Source: Malurus cyaneus samueli
Lineage: Eukaryota; Chordata; Aves; Passeriformes; Maluridae
Length of the DNA: 64,000 bases
Direction of reading: 5' to 3'
Assembly (NCBI GenBank): GCA_009741485.1
Contig: CM019237.1
Location: forward strand, 45,274,302 to 45,338,301
Numbering within the stretch: the first letter of the stretch is position 1; each line of letters starts with the position of its first letter. The position numbers and the translations under genes are program-made. Shown here piece by piece: positions 1 to 12,340 of the stretch. Below the pieces are notes generated by a model. That model had not been told where the DNA came from. It did not search any database and was given only the letters and a program-made list of their open reading frames with translations.

Positions 1-430
1 GTTCTGCTGGTAGTTATTTAATTTATGTATTCACTTTGTGACTTTTACATCATCTGCTTTCTTGACTGCAGCATTATTATGTAAATACGTGTGTATATAT
101 GTACAGAAATTAGCTCAAGCAATTATATTCAGGTTGGGAAACGGGTGGGTTTTATATCTGTACAGTATTTCCTTATTAAATAATGGCATGGGGGGGGTTG
201 GGAAAGTTAACTTCTAAATTGTGGTTTTATTGGTCTGTGGTGTTTGAAGTTGTTTCAGTGGTTGCTTTGCTGGTTCGGAAAGTTTATCTGGATGTTATAT
301 GTGTGTGCCAAGAAAGGGTCCCCAGAGAGGGGAGGTTTGGGATTGGTAAGGGGTGGTGGGTAGCAGAGGGTGTTAATAATTTCCTGTAATAAAAGCTGTA
401 TTGATTGCTAGGGACTGTTTGTGTGAGGCA
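1..430 (+). other. Possible 3' UTR end of an upstream plus-strand gene
   Basis: The stretch is T-rich in plus-strand sense, has several TGTA-type elements (for example TGTACAG near 160) and an 8-base G run near 190, and ends in a good polyadenylation context (AATAAA at 388-393 followed by TGTTTGTGTG). No long or recognisable reading frame crosses it. This texture is typical of the terminal part of a vertebrate 3' UTR, whose coding part would lie left of the window. I do not recognise the gene. It could equally be intergenic AT-rich DNA with a chance hexamer. Confidence 0.35.
388..430 (+). terminator. Candidate polyadenylation site, plus strand
   Basis: A canonical AATAAA hexamer at 388-393 is followed 24 bases later by a GT-rich downstream element (TGTTTGTGTG, about 417-426). 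Cleavage would be expected near 405-415. Hexamer plus downstream element at normal spacing is the standard metazoan cleavage/polyadenylation layout. No transcript evidence is available here. Confidence 0.4.
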
Positions 431-3400
431 CAGGGCTGTTTCCTTCTCTATGTGCTTTGCTCTTTGATTATTTCCTCTTCCTTGGTCCCCATTGTCTTCT
501 CCCTGGGATGTCAGCAGAGTACATTTGTTACTGTGGATTACAGGGATCTCCCTATGGGCCTTCATTCCAGACCAACTCTTCCCTCCCCCTCTTTTTGCGG
601 CCTTTCCGGTACCAGTGAAAGGGGAGGTGACATGGTCTCAGACTCTCTGTGCCATTCTTGATCACTTTATTTCCTCTGCGTTGTCCTTCCCCTTAGCAGA
701 ACCTCATTTTCAGGTGTTTTGATCTCTCCAGCAGCTTACTCCCCCATCTCCCTGGCCTCTTATCTACTTTCCCATCTTACACTGATTCTTCAATTTCATC
801 TCTCTGCCTTTTCCCTCAGAATTGCTTCGTTGGCTGTTTGCCCACTCTCCTTCTCTTATTACTGTCTTGTTGCTCTGTTGTCTTCATCAACCTGTGCAAC
901 ACTGTGTAGAAGATGAGTGAAGGGCAGGCCTCCACTTCTCCTCTCCGGGAAAATTGTAGCCATGACCAGATTTTTAGAAAATGATATTTTGTAGCTGTTT
1001 TTGACTTCTCTGTCATGTTCCTTGGGGTGGTGTTCTGCTCTTGCACACTGAAGAAATAAGAAATTATCAGTATGGCAAATTTGCCTGTGCAAAGGAGCAG
1101 TGAAATTGTATTTTCTGAGAAAGCCCAGAGAAAGAACATAATTTCTGTCCTTGATGGCTGACTGGAGAATTTATAGCAGGGGCAGATACAGTTTTTATCC
1201 ACTCCAGGTTGACTCATATCAAGATCTGTACAGTTTCTTTGCTTTTACTCTATATGAACAAAGCAAGGTTTCTGGAGAGAAGTATACTATCTTTTAAAAG
1301 CACAGGGCACTTCCTTTATTGCTTAGAGGCTTTTAAGGACCCATGAGATGTTCTGCTGTGTTGCAGAACTGGGAGCCAATGCCTGGTAGTGTTTGGTCCC
1401 TTTCTGTCTGACAAGTCAGTATAAGCTGGTACTTGGCATTGTCTGCTAGGGTTTGTGATCTGATGTCATAACAGTAAGCAGAGTGATAGGATGGTGAATA
1501 AGCATAGAGAGAGCCAATGTGAAACTGGTAGGGGCTCTAGGCAGATGCCAAGACATCTCCCTCCTTCCCTTTTTGGCAGTTTGCATGGTTCCCTAATGAG
1601 CAGTCCATCAGTCCACCATCCTCAATGTCCCTGGCGCTGGCTGCTTATCCCTGAAGACACAAGGGTCTTCTGGCCACTGTCTGAGAAAGGGCCAGTCAGC
1701 CTCTCCCTTTGTGTAGTGTCATTGTATGGAGGCATTTGGGCAGTGCAGGGGGCAATGCAAAGGGTCAGCATGGCCAGAGGTTACTCAGAGTCTTGTCCCA
1801 GCTGCAGCTGACTCTTACTCAACCTGCCATTCCATTGCAGGACTGTGTTTCTGATTCTGGGTAAGAGAAAGCACCACAGCCCTGTGGAATGGAGCTCTGC
1901 TCACAGGGGTGAGAAGGGTATCATCCTTGTGATGTACCCTTGCTCTGATGCTGGCATAGCTGTCCCAGCATGGTGCAACGAGGTCTGTGTACCTGTGAAT
2001 ACTTGGCTACAAACACTTATAAGTCTGGAAGGAGGGGTATGTTTGTGCCTCTGAGTGACTCCTGGCAGAACTTGAAATCTAAGTGGAGCGGGAAATGCTG
2101 GCCCATTTAGTGCTACCGCAATGATGCAGATAAGTGTCTCCTTGGGAGTACATCCCAAAGATTAATTTATGGCCAAATAGTGACTTACCTTTCTGAACAT
2201 CACCAGGCCCTGTGCTGTGTTTCCTTTGCTTATCTGACGTGCCAAAAGTAGAGCATAACGACATTTGCAGGGTGTCCAGAGAGAATGCATCCAGTACATG
2301 AGACTTCTCTCTAGGCACTTGGGTGCTGGCTGCCAAGTCCCATGTCAACTGGAAAAAGGTTATACCTGCCCCTGAACAGACAAAAATCAGTCAAGGGGAT
2401 AAAGATCAAGTTTTGTACTTTTTCCTCTGCTTTCCTTCCAGGCCTTGGAGCCAGATCCATCTTCACAGGCAGCTAAACTCCTTCAAAATTCAAGGAGCTT
2501 TCAGAATACCTATTTAGGGGTTTAGATGCCTGGAATGGCTTTTTTGGATCCTGTTCCTTGTGTGGGCCTCTTCCTGCCGTGCATTTTGCCAGGATTCATC
2601 TCCCAGGAACCTACCATGCTTGAACATAGCTTAGAGGGGTTCCCTCTGCTTGGGATCACCATGTGTATGTTGCATGCCTGTCACTACTTGTCTGTATTTC
2701 TTGCACGTGTCTACTCGTGGAGGGCAGGGGTGGGTTCATATTGGTATGTGTATTTATGCAGCCTGCACACATTTCTCTGTGTGGTGCCGCTGTGCGTGTG
2801 CTTAGGTGTTTCTATGCATGTGTTTGAGCCGAGAGAAAAGGGCTGGGAGCCGTATGCTGCTAAAGCCAGAGGATGGGTACCTGCAGGTTAACTTGGCAAC
2901 CCTCTTGTTCCTGCCTGGTACACCCTGGCATGGCTGCTTTGTTTGGATTCTGGGGGGCCAGCTCTGAATCAGTGAGGAGGCTGGAATGCAGACTTCTGTT
3001 GAGGGTTTGACTACAGCACCAGAAACCCATTCCTTGTGTTCATTCATTTCTGTGCTAAATCCACTGTGCCACATTTCCAAACCATCGTGCCATACTCATT
3101 ACCTACTTTGGCCTTAATTGGTAGGTGGAGCAGGAAGACAATCATTGGTATGGTCTTTTGAGAGACATCTGGTCAATCTGATCTGTGACTGTAACAAGAG
3201 GCTCCCTTGATGTTCATTTTGCCTTCTCCTCAGGCAATGCAAGCACTGAAATTCCACTTGCAAGAAAACACTAGCCTGTACTTCCTTGCTCTTGTCTCAG
3301 ATAGACACAGGACTAAACTGAGCTGAGGTGAATCGGTCTCCTATCCCACTACTTGGAAGACCATCAGTGTTGTGCTGCTTGGAGCTGAGTAGTAAGTTTG

Positions 3401-4300
3401 CAAATTCCACGCTCTGGAGGGCTTCTGTTTGTTCAGAGGGAACAGTGAAAAGGGAGAGTGGGAGGGAGAGAACTTTCTGCAGCCATTCACCATTGCATTC
3501 ATTTCCAGGAGAGATCACAATGCTGCTAGCACCAGAGAGGATGAGCTGCTGGGAGGGCTCTACAATGCCCACCAGCACAGCACTTTAACTGGCCCAACTG
3601 CTGAACAAGTCACTGCTGTCCTCTGTCAACAGAGAGAAAAGACAATCAGGACCCGATGAGGGGATGCCATGATTAGTCACACAAGGAAGGAGCAACATTT
3701 AGGGGCTAGGGCTCTCATCATTTACCCTATCTTAAGTCTGCTTATCCAGCCCTTTAGTGCTGGTGTCACTGGGCCTCTTAGATGGTTTCTTTTTCTTTAT
3801 ATATATGAAATGTAAGAGAATAATCTGTGGTCTCCAATGACTCATTCTATCAGACCACATCCTTCCACCTCCTCTGCTTTCTTCCATGTCCAGCTGCTCT
3901 TTCCTCTCCATCAAATTGTATCCTGTGCTCTGCCAGGTTTATCTTTTATGGAAGAGAAGATAGATGTGTGTGAATGCTTGTACATGTGCGTGTGTGTGTA
4001 TTTTAGGTATTACTGCTATTATTAACATGCTATACACCTAAAAGCTCCTAGCAAGCTGGAGCCTTCAAGAGGTGCTGTAGGAAATGACCTTCCCACTGGG
4101 CAGCAGTCAGTGAGGAGGTTAACACAGAAAGCTGCTAGCTTTGGAGGCCTCTTTGCCTGTTTGGTTGCTTTTCCGATCTTTGGAGCAGGCTGTCTCTCAC
4201 CTGTGGTCAGAAACACAGCAAACTGCTCTTTATAGCTTTGCATTTTCAAAATTTCTAACTTGGGGGGAAAATAGTTTATTGTTTAGCTGTTAATTTATTT
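431..4300. other. Non-coding stretch, nothing recognised
   Basis: I see no gene, repeat family or RNA structure here. Open frames are at most about 130 codons, occur in mutually overlapping frames on both strands, and translate to compositions without domains. A mild pyrimidine bias on the plus strand runs from about 560 to 900. This is ordinary unique vertebrate non-coding DNA as far as can be judged by eye. Confidence 0.6.
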
Positions 4301-4305
4301 TGTAT

Positions 4306-4325
4306 GTTTGTTTGTTTGTTTGTTT
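4306..4325. repeat. (TTTG)n microsatellite
   Basis: Five near-perfect TTTG units in a T-rich setting. It is short and probably of no function. Confidence 0.85.
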
Positions 4326-4624
4326 ACACAGTCCTTTTAGTGGGCGCAGGGAGGTGTTTTCAGCAATACAACTTTCCGAGACCTCAGTTCTGTGCGGTTA
4401 TTGTTTGTATGGTTCAGCTGTATTTGGGGTCTTTCCTTTGTACATGTTTTTCCTGAATGGCAGGGCTATCTTGAAACGTCTCTTTGCCAGTGACCAAAGC
4501 ACCATCTATAATTGGAGGTGAGGGCTGGTATATAGTGGAGGCAGCAGCCTTTCGGGAAGTAGCTTTTCACTGACTTCCCTGTGGAGTCACAGAAGACAAA
4601 ATATTTAATTGTTGCACAAGTGGG

Positions 4625-4755
4625 CTTTTTGAGGTTTTTTGTTGTAGTTGTGGGGTTTTTTTCTGAGTGTTTTTTTTTGTTGTTTTTTTTTTTTGTGCCC
4701 CTTTCTTTCCTTCCTTCTTGTTATTTTTCTCTTTTTTTCCCCTTAAAAAATATTA
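4625..4755. repeat. T-rich low-complexity tract
   Basis: Runs of T (up to 13 bases) broken by G, such as TTTTTTGTTG, followed by CTTTC-type pyrimidine sequence. On the minus strand it would be a poly(A)-rich stretch. No retroposed gene body adjoins it that I can recognise, so I call it low-complexity sequence rather than a retroposon tail. Confidence 0.7.
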
Positions 4756-5660
4756 AAATGTTTCTCCAGTGACCTTTGGCCATTGCATCAAAGGCTGCTG
4801 CAAGGCAGAGAGCCTGTCTGACCCTTGGGTCTTGCCCTTCTGAGGCTACTCGAGATTATCCAGTTGAGGACGGAATTGGCAGTTTTCCATGGCAGTTGTT
4901 GGGACAAGAACCCTGTAGTTGCTGAGGGACCTGACCTAAAGGGAATGGTCATCCACAGCAGATCATCCTCCAGTATGCGTGGGTTGTGGGTCAGGCAGGA
5001 GGGCAGGCAGAAGAAGATGGTTCACTGGTCCCTGCACAGTCCTTCCCATGCTGGAGCAGGAGCCAGGCAGGCAGGTCTGCAACCAGGACAAATGAATGAC
5101 CCCAAGTGGGCCAGAGGTGTTCAGCCTTGCCTGTCCTGAACAATTTGCAACTGGGTGGGAATGACTGTCAACTTGGAAAACGTCATTCGAGGCTGAGCCG
5201 AGTCTCACAGGCTGTGAAGCAGGAACTAAAGGTGGTGCATGGGTAGCTGGCCAGCTCTCAATATCATGACACCTAAGGGAAAACCCAACACCTTCATCCT
5301 TTGGCTGTTGGAAGTGGCTGAGGACAGCAGTGGAGGAGGGCTGTGTCTAGTAGGGTTGGGGCAGGTAGCATCTCCAGACCTGGCACAGGTCAACTTCAGC
5401 TGTATTTGCTTTCTAGCTAGCGTGCATTTACTTTGGAGAGCACCTTTGATAAGCTCAGTCTGTCAACCAAAAGAAAAAGAAATACTCACCTCTAGTCTAA
5501 GTGTTCTACTGCCCAACACTGCTACCTCCTCTTCTCTTGAGCTGTTGGTACCTTGTGATGAACCTGGCCACCCATCAGGCTATTGAACACAGCAGATATA
5601 TCCTATCTGCTTCTGAGACCATCTTTGCCTAAATTTTGCCTCCTTTTCACACCGTTTATG
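4756..5660. other. Non-coding stretch, nothing recognised
   Basis: Unique-looking DNA. Open frames of about 104 and 115 codons at 4825-5139 and 5239-5586 lack recognisable domains, and the first has a competing frame on the opposite strand. I treat both as chance. Confidence 0.55.
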
Positions 5661-5670
5661 CATGCATATG

Positions 5671-5700
5671 TGTGCACACGCACACACACATACACATACG
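5671..5700. repeat. (CA)n microsatellite, imperfect
   Basis: Alternating CA/CG/TA dinucleotides (CACACGCACACACACATAC core). The alternating purine-pyrimidine pattern could adopt Z-DNA, but it is short and interrupted. Confidence 0.85.
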
Positions 5701-5739
5701 CCCACCTCCAGCCACTTCACTGGTGAAAATCAGAGCCAC

Positions 5740-6110
5740 AGAGACATGAGTGCCAAATGACTTTTTATTTCTGAAGTAAATGATATAAAAAAGTTTTGTT
5801 ATTTTTCTTTTTTTTTTACATATGCAAATGTAAAAGGGAACCGACAGTGAATTGGTGGTGGCGAGAGGAAATGGGATGTTTTGTAACCCTAGCTGCAGTA
5901 AAGAAAAAAAAAGAAATAAAAACACATTAAAAATATTTAAAAAATACAAAAAGGAAAAAAAAAACTTGAACTATTTTGGAAATATTGTGAATAATTTTTT
6001 GATATAAAAACTAATTTTTATGTAGCATGAAAACCACCAAAATAAAATGATCAAGAATAAAAGCTGTGCAGAGGGTGTTTTTGTTTAGTTGCTGAGGGAA
6101 AAGAAAGAAA
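5740..6110. terminator. AT-rich island with polyadenylation signals on both strands
   Basis: On the plus strand there are AATAAA hexamers at 5915-5920, 6041-6046 and 6056-6061, the last followed by a GT-rich stretch (GGGTGTTTTTGTTTAG, about 6073-6088). On the minus strand there is AATAAA (TTTATT on plus at 5764-5769), whose downstream side reads TGTCTCTGTGG near 5728-5745. In minus sense the block is strongly T-rich, which suits a minus-strand 3' UTR, while the doubled hexamers suit a plus-strand 3' end. An octamer ATGCAAAT lies at 5822-5829. Either orientation, convergent 3' ends, or a plain AT-rich island is possible. No coding exon is visible nearby. Confidence 0.35.
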
Positions 6111-9100
6111 AGAGAAGCAGTGGTGTATGAGAGAGATATACTGCTGTCATGGCTTTTACTGTGAGTTTCACAATACATCATGTTTTTCTTCAATCTCGGT
6201 ATTCAATCTTGGTAACTGGAATCTTGTGATTATGTAAAAAAAAAGGAAAAAACACAACTCATTTTATTTGAAAAGATTTTTTATCTCTGATTGCTGGGAA
6301 GAAAACCTTGAAAAAAAAAGAACAGAATGAATTTCAAGGACTCAAAAAACCAAAAGGCAAATTGAAAATGGCCATGAATTGCTTTTGAGTGCTGCATTCA
6401 TCATGATTTTTTTCTTCTTGATTTATGATTGTTGAGTAGTTGAGGTATCAATAGTAGGAGGCAGATGTGAAGGAGGTAAGACAATAATGAAGGACTGAAA
6501 AATTTTTGCTTTTTTTTTGTAGTGTGAGGCACAGGATTTAAACCAGGGGCTTTTCACATTTCCTTCTGAGTAAGAGAACAAGGCAGTGTCCTTTTGCAGG
6601 ATATATTCATTCCTTACAAAAACTTTACTCCGCTCCCAGGTTTATTAAAGGAAGCAGGCTGCCTCTCCCAGTTCCAGAAAAAACAGTACGTCGTCTCAGT
6701 ATTCCAGACCCTCTTAGAAATGATGGGCGTGATTCTCTGTTCCACTGAAGGCAGTGAGGTGTCTGTGCTCTTTATCTCCTTTGGGGGCTCTTGCTCCAGG
6801 TGCTGGAGCGCTACATTGTCTTTGAGGAGGTGCTAGCACTCACCCCACCCTGCTGTGGATCAAGGTGGTTCCTCTGCATGTGCTGTTGATCCTTTTTCCT
6901 TGGAAGACGGGAGGTACTGGTTTCTGGAGTGGTCAAGGAAAGTTGGTAGGTTGCTCTGTTCATTCTGCCTTGAAGGTATTCTATGTGTCTGAGCGAATCA
7001 ACTCTCCTGCATATGAATTCAGGTTCCCTCCCTCATGCTCCCATCTCTCACACAATCATTAAAACACTGCCCCATCAGCTAGCAGGGGGCCTTCTCTGTT
7101 GCTCCTGTCCGTTTTGTCTGTATGTCTTCCATGCTGAAAGGGAAGAGGAAAATGGCATATCATACAGCATAAAATAAGCTATTAAATAAATGGTGTTCAG
7201 CACTGACTGACCAGTCTGAAAATCTGTAAAGTCTCAGTATCAGCTTAGGCCACACCTCATCAGTGTGCAGAAGAAGAATCTTGGATTAGAATCTTGTCCT
7301 GTGCTCAAGTCAGTATAGACTTGAGTGAAGTAGACAGGGAGGAGCTGGAGGCAATGGTGGTGCAGAGCAACTAGACTGGTGAGTTCTTGAATTCTGAGCC
7401 CCAGGTACAGGTGTGAAAGGGGGTTCATGGGAACATTATCTCTTGGTGGAAAAAAGAGAGGGAGGGTCCTGATAGCGTAATAAAGACCAAATCCTGAAGC
7501 AAATTCTTGGCCTCTATGGGTCTGAGCCAGTCTGTCTCTCCCTATTGCCAATTTCTATGTCATGCATTATCTATCTGCTTTTTGACTCCTACAGGGAAGA
7601 AGTGACTTCCACTGCCTTATGAAGGCTTTCTCATTATTAGTTATGAAACCAGGCTGTTCCTCCATTGAGTATCTGGCTATTTACCATTCTTCCCACTCGT
7701 TCTGTCTCCCAGTTCTATTGTTTTTGCTCTTGCGACTTCCCGCCCTTGTGACTTCCTGCCCTTCTGTGTTGAGGAAAAGAGTCCTTGCTCCTTTACGGGA
7801 GACTACTTTGTATTCTTTGGTGATTTATGAGGGCAGAGATGCCATCACACACAGCTGAGGGGTATTGTTTACCTTACTTTGCTCCAGTACCTTCAAGATT
7901 CCAGTTGCTTCCTTGTGAAGAATATGGTATTTTCCACTTGTGACCATTGTGCACTTGGCTCTGTGTTTGCTACTGGCGGGCACGTAAAGTGGAACGGGGT
8001 TAAAGCAGAAGCTTGGCAAATGCTCTGAAGATTCAGATTTCCGAGCATAACGTCTCAGACTCTGGAACCAGGACTGTGGCAGTGTGCTTTGCTGGAAATT
8101 CAGACAATTCAGGCCGTTCTACTCCAACCTCTGTGCTTGCTCACCTTCCCTTCCCTGGAGTGAAGCAGCAGGCTCATCTTCCCTTAGACCCACAGGGCCT
8201 AATGACAAAGTGGAACAGCTTTCTCTTTGCTCACCTTGCCTCTGCACCAAACTCCTCAGATATCAGGTCTTTCAGGCAGATATTCAACCATGCCAGAGGG
8301 AGAACAGAAGTCCTTCCAGTACACACAGACAGCAAAGGCAGGAGTCTGGAGATTCTGAGCATGCAAGGCCTGGATTCCCTTCTTGAAACATCTCTGTCTT
8401 TGTTAACACGAGTACTGCTGGGTTTGTTCGCCCTCATAGATGATTGGTGGGGGGCCCATCAGGAAGCCAAGATTATGTCAGTGAAAAACAGCTATTCAAT
8501 GTATGTTTTTGACATTTGAACAAGGGACTAGGATTGTAGTTACAGAAAAGACATCTGCAAAGGGGTATTTCCCATACCTGGGGAAGATTATCTGATGTTC
8601 TTTAGTTATTGAAGCAAACAATTTCAGGGCTTCTCTTAGGCCTTTCAGTTGTAAGTACTTTTCCATGTAATAAAGGCACTTCCACAGGCTCTGGTCCTTT
8701 CCTCCACACAGATAGTCCTTTTTCAGCTCTGGAAGCTGAACCTTGTTGTGCTAAGATACAGGTAAAAGTATTCTATTTGGAATGAGAAAGAGCGAGCTAA
8801 TGTAATGAACTAGCCACTTCTTCTAGCTTTGCAGCTTCACATTGCTTAGGAACTAATTGTTCAGATGCTCTTCCTCTTCAAGCCACTTCAAGACTGTCTC
8901 TTGTGCTGCACTAGCACCCCGCTTTGTCCTGCTGACCTTCCCCATTTTACATGCAGGAAGTAAAGGCTTCATGGCCCCTTTTTTATCTGAGGCATTAGAT
9001 TAAAACTGGAGAAGCATGACGCTTTGGGCTTGTCTCTGTGACTCTTTGATTAGTTATCCTTGCTGAGGAGACAAGACACCGAGGCCTGCCAGCTGGAAGG

Positions 9101-9639
9101 TTAAGCTTCGAGCAAACATTGCCCTTCGGCAGCAGACGTGCGCTGGAATACTGAGTGACTTCCACCATGGGCTTGCCACTCCTTCCGGCTGGTGTGCAGA
9201 CTCGTATTGATGCAGAACAGAAGGAACTGGTTTCTTCCTTCTCTATTTCCACAGCTCCCAAGGGAAAATTTCCTGGAAAGGATCAAGGGAATATTCTTCC
9301 CTCACTTGGAAATGCCATTGTCTCTCCATGTAGAGTATTGTTTTGTAATGGTAGATTAAGGTAGATCTTTGGTGCTCAGGCTCTGGGCATGTTTCTACAT
9401 TGTTCTTTTGAGGGAATAGAATAGTTTGTGCCACAGAGGGCAGGGCCAATTTCTCTGCCACGCTGGTCGCAATGGATGAGCCCTGAGTCCAGTGTTTCAA
9501 TCACTTAGCACTTGCTTGGCTCTGTTCAAGTCACCCTACTACACATCATGGACCTGGAGCCCCTGAGCACCCGCAGATGTGGACCATCAGCACTGCGTGC
9601 CGGGAAGAAATCAACAGTTAATGCTTTCGCCATGTTTGC
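6111..9639. other. Non-coding stretch, nothing recognised
   Basis: No gene, repeat or RNA that I can support. The longest open frame, 168 codons at 8013-8519 on the plus strand, has overlapping alternatives on both strands and no recognisable motif. An isolated AATAAA at 7185-7190 lacks a convincing downstream element. Confidence 0.55.
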
Positions 9640-9900
9640 ATCACATAGGGAAGGATTTTTAGAAGCCCCCCAAGAAATTTATTAAATCGAAACCCATCTC
9701 ATCAAAAGTCAATAGTGCTTAGATGCCCAGATGGCTTTGGAAATTTCCATTACAGAAGCTAGAAATGTTAATTCTTTTTAAAAATCTCTTTAGGAAGAGG
9801 CTGGAGTATTTAATATTGAAGTAAACTAATTGAGTTCTCTTGAGCCTAAAATATTATGATATTTATCTCAACCACGAACTAATCATGGAGGATGCCCTGG
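9640..9900. promoter_or_regulatory. Candidate conserved non-coding element
   Basis: A block without reading frames, simple repeats or CpG. It is dense in short AT-core transcription-factor words (ATTTATTAAAT, GTTAATTC, TTTAATATTG, AACTAATTGAG). Such complex AT-rich texture, distinct from low-complexity DNA, is typical of deeply conserved enhancers near developmental genes. Conservation is inferred from texture only and has not been tested. Confidence 0.3.
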
Positions 9901-10059
9901 GTTGAGCTGAGGATATGAAGATACCTCGAGAAGGTGCAAAAGCTCCCTCCTCAGTAGCACCTGTCACTGAGGGGGAAGTAGGTAGCATTTTGGGAAGGAT
10001 TTAGTCAGAAAGGGATGCTTGGGGGGTGCACACTGAATACAAGCAGTGGTTGCTGGCTT

Positions 10060-10445
10060 CAGACGTAATTTTGTGTTGGTGAAAATTACTCCACCTCTCC
10101 TAACAACACTTTGCTGTGGAGTTGGACGGTATCAGTACCAGTCATTAATTTGGGAAGCAGCAAGTAAAGTGAAATGCTGTGCCAGCAGGGTGAAACCCTG
10201 AAATAAAATTGATCCAAACCATTTAGGTACTGTTTTCAGACAAGATTTGTCCATTTGATGCATCACTCTGCCACAGTCCTTACATCAAAGAATTTGTGAT
10301 TTTGCTGCTAAACTGAAACACATTAATATTAGCATTTACATTAACAAGTAAATTGACAGATGCCATAGTTTACATATATTATGCAAATATCCTGAAATCT
10401 TGTATGTATTTGCATCTAATTTTCTTGAGGTTAGATGAGACATAC
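10060..10445. promoter_or_regulatory. Candidate conserved non-coding element with octamer motif
   Basis: Complex AT-rich sequence with homeodomain-core words (CATTAATATTAG near 10321, CATTAATTTG near 10143), TAAATTGACAG, and a perfect POU octamer ATGCAAAT at 10381-10388. There is no open frame and no repeat signature. It looks like an enhancer-type conserved block, but this is inferred from motif density alone. Confidence 0.33.
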
Positions 10446-11809
10446 ATTTTATAGGCGAAATAATTGAGGCATCCAGACGTGATGAGCTGGGTGACTTGGT
10501 GTGGCTTGTATGAACAGTGGTAAAGACTAGGAGCAGAGGAAAAGTACATCTGGCATTTTCATTTGCAAAAGTATTGTATTCGTGGTAGCTCTTTGAAGAA
10601 AGCAGTGTAGGAACTTCCTGGTGTAGTCAGAAGTAATGCAGGAAGTTTGTGCTGCGAGACATGATTTGGGATGCTGACAGAACCTGAAGGGCCATTCAGG
10701 GTCTTGGCCTGATTTCTTGTTTCTTTTTGATATTTGAAAGAGAAACACTTGTCTCTTTGCAGCACTGTGCACATACCACCCAACTGAGATCCCCCCAGGC
10801 TCTGAAGGGATCAGGTTTTCCTACGCAGGTAGGGTGACAGTGAGGAGGGGAATCTGTGATCCACACAGGAGCAGGCCACAAGACCCCAGAGTTGCCTGTC
10901 AGCACTTCAGTACCTGGAAGGATGTTTTCTTCTTCTTACACCTCTGGAAATCATTAAGGGATGGCAGAATGCCCAGGGCAATCAACTTCTACATCAGGTG
11001 AGTTTGGTGAGAAATCTTGCTATTCTGGCAGTGCTCTTGTTTTCCAGCTTCGTTTCACTTCTTCAGTTGGGCAAAGCCTTGAGGATGGTGTAACTTATCC
11101 CACACTTGGACAAAGAGAACCTGAAACACAAATTGTGATTTCTCTGTGGATTTTTAATTAGCTCTACTTTTACAGGTTGCACGAAAAAGGGCATGTATGG
11201 ACCTAACCCAGAGAGGTGCTGGGCTGTAGTTGCTCTCTGAGGATGTGTGCGGTACACAGGGCTCAGCCTCTGCTGCCAGCTTGACCTAATTTCTCTCAGC
11301 TGAGGCTCTACTAGGCTTCAAAATACAACTCATTTCCCTTCTTTGGAAACTTGCACATCAAGGTCGTATTGTACTCCTCACAAGTAGTCTTGAGCATCCC
11401 ATTGCTGCTTTTGTCAGGCTGCTACAAACTTTCAGCATTTACAGGAAGGCTGTCAAAATATTGTACAGAAAATAATTCCCTTTTTTTTGGTTCCGCCAGT
11501 CTGCAGTAACACCTCAGACTGTCACATTGGAGAGGCTTCATCAAGAACCTCTTTGTATCATGCAAAGTGCTCATTCAGCTTGGCAACTCTTGATGAATTT
11601 CATCCAAGGCATCCCGGTCTGTTTGAATAGTGACTGAACTTTCTGGCCAGCTTTTTCTTGGGTGTTCCTTTCAAACCTTGCAGGATCCCTTGAAGTGTAA
11701 ACAAACACGCAACTGGACAGAGTCTGACCTGGCTTCCTTTTGTTTTCAAAAAGCTAGGATGATAATGCTAGCTTTCCTAGGGTTACAGTTCAGCTTAGTT
11801 CAATTTCCA
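10446..11809. other. Non-coding stretch, nothing recognised
   Basis: Unique-looking DNA with short overlapping open frames only. A good 5' splice-donor word (CAGGTGAGT, about 10996-11004) occurs, but it is not paired with a credible exon that I can define. Confidence 0.5.
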
Positions 11810-12340
11810 GCCTAATTAATTGCTCCAAAATTTTAGGTCTGTCTTGCCAGAACCACTTTAAATTATGCATACTCCTACTTACATAGTCACTGCCACTCTT
11901 CAAATATTCAAGGGTACCTTACATTTAATTTTGGATGGTTTACTCTCTCCAGGGAGGAGGCAGTGTTTTAAAAAGAAATTGCTGACGGATAGAGTGGAGC
12001 TTACATGATTTGCAGCAAACAGCAGTATGAGTTCTCAAGAACATGCATTTCTTGGACGTGTAAATTTTACTCATTTGCATTTAAAGGATACATGTGGCAT
12101 ACAACACTGCTTTCTCATCCAGTAACATTATCATCTAGTGACATTAACTTAACGGTTAATGTCAAGTTTTTATTAACATTTACAAGCACATTGGGAGATT
12201 AATTTGTTTACTTGCATTATGCAAAACTGATTTAAGATTGTGATTTGCATTTACACACATTTACATAGTGTTTCCTGATTAATACATTATAATACACACA
12301 AATCATGTGGAAATTGCAAGCTCACATCTGCAACATGAAC
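11810..12340. promoter_or_regulatory. Candidate conserved non-coding element
   Basis: AT-rich complex sequence with repeated CATTTACA/CATTTGCAT-type words (near 12075, 12177, 12248 and 12259), TTAATTTG, ATTATGCA and GATTAATACATTATAATAC. The recurring ATTTGCAT/ATTATGCA words resemble POU and homeodomain sites. A 65-codon open frame at 12005-12202 has no recognisable content. The regulatory role is inferred. Confidence 0.3.

Noticed and set aside
7185..7190. AATAAA hexamer
   Set aside because: No clear GT-rich downstream element and no 3'-UTR-like sequence around it.
8013..8519. 168-codon plus-strand open frame
   Set aside because: Unrecognised composition and overlapping alternatives in other frames.
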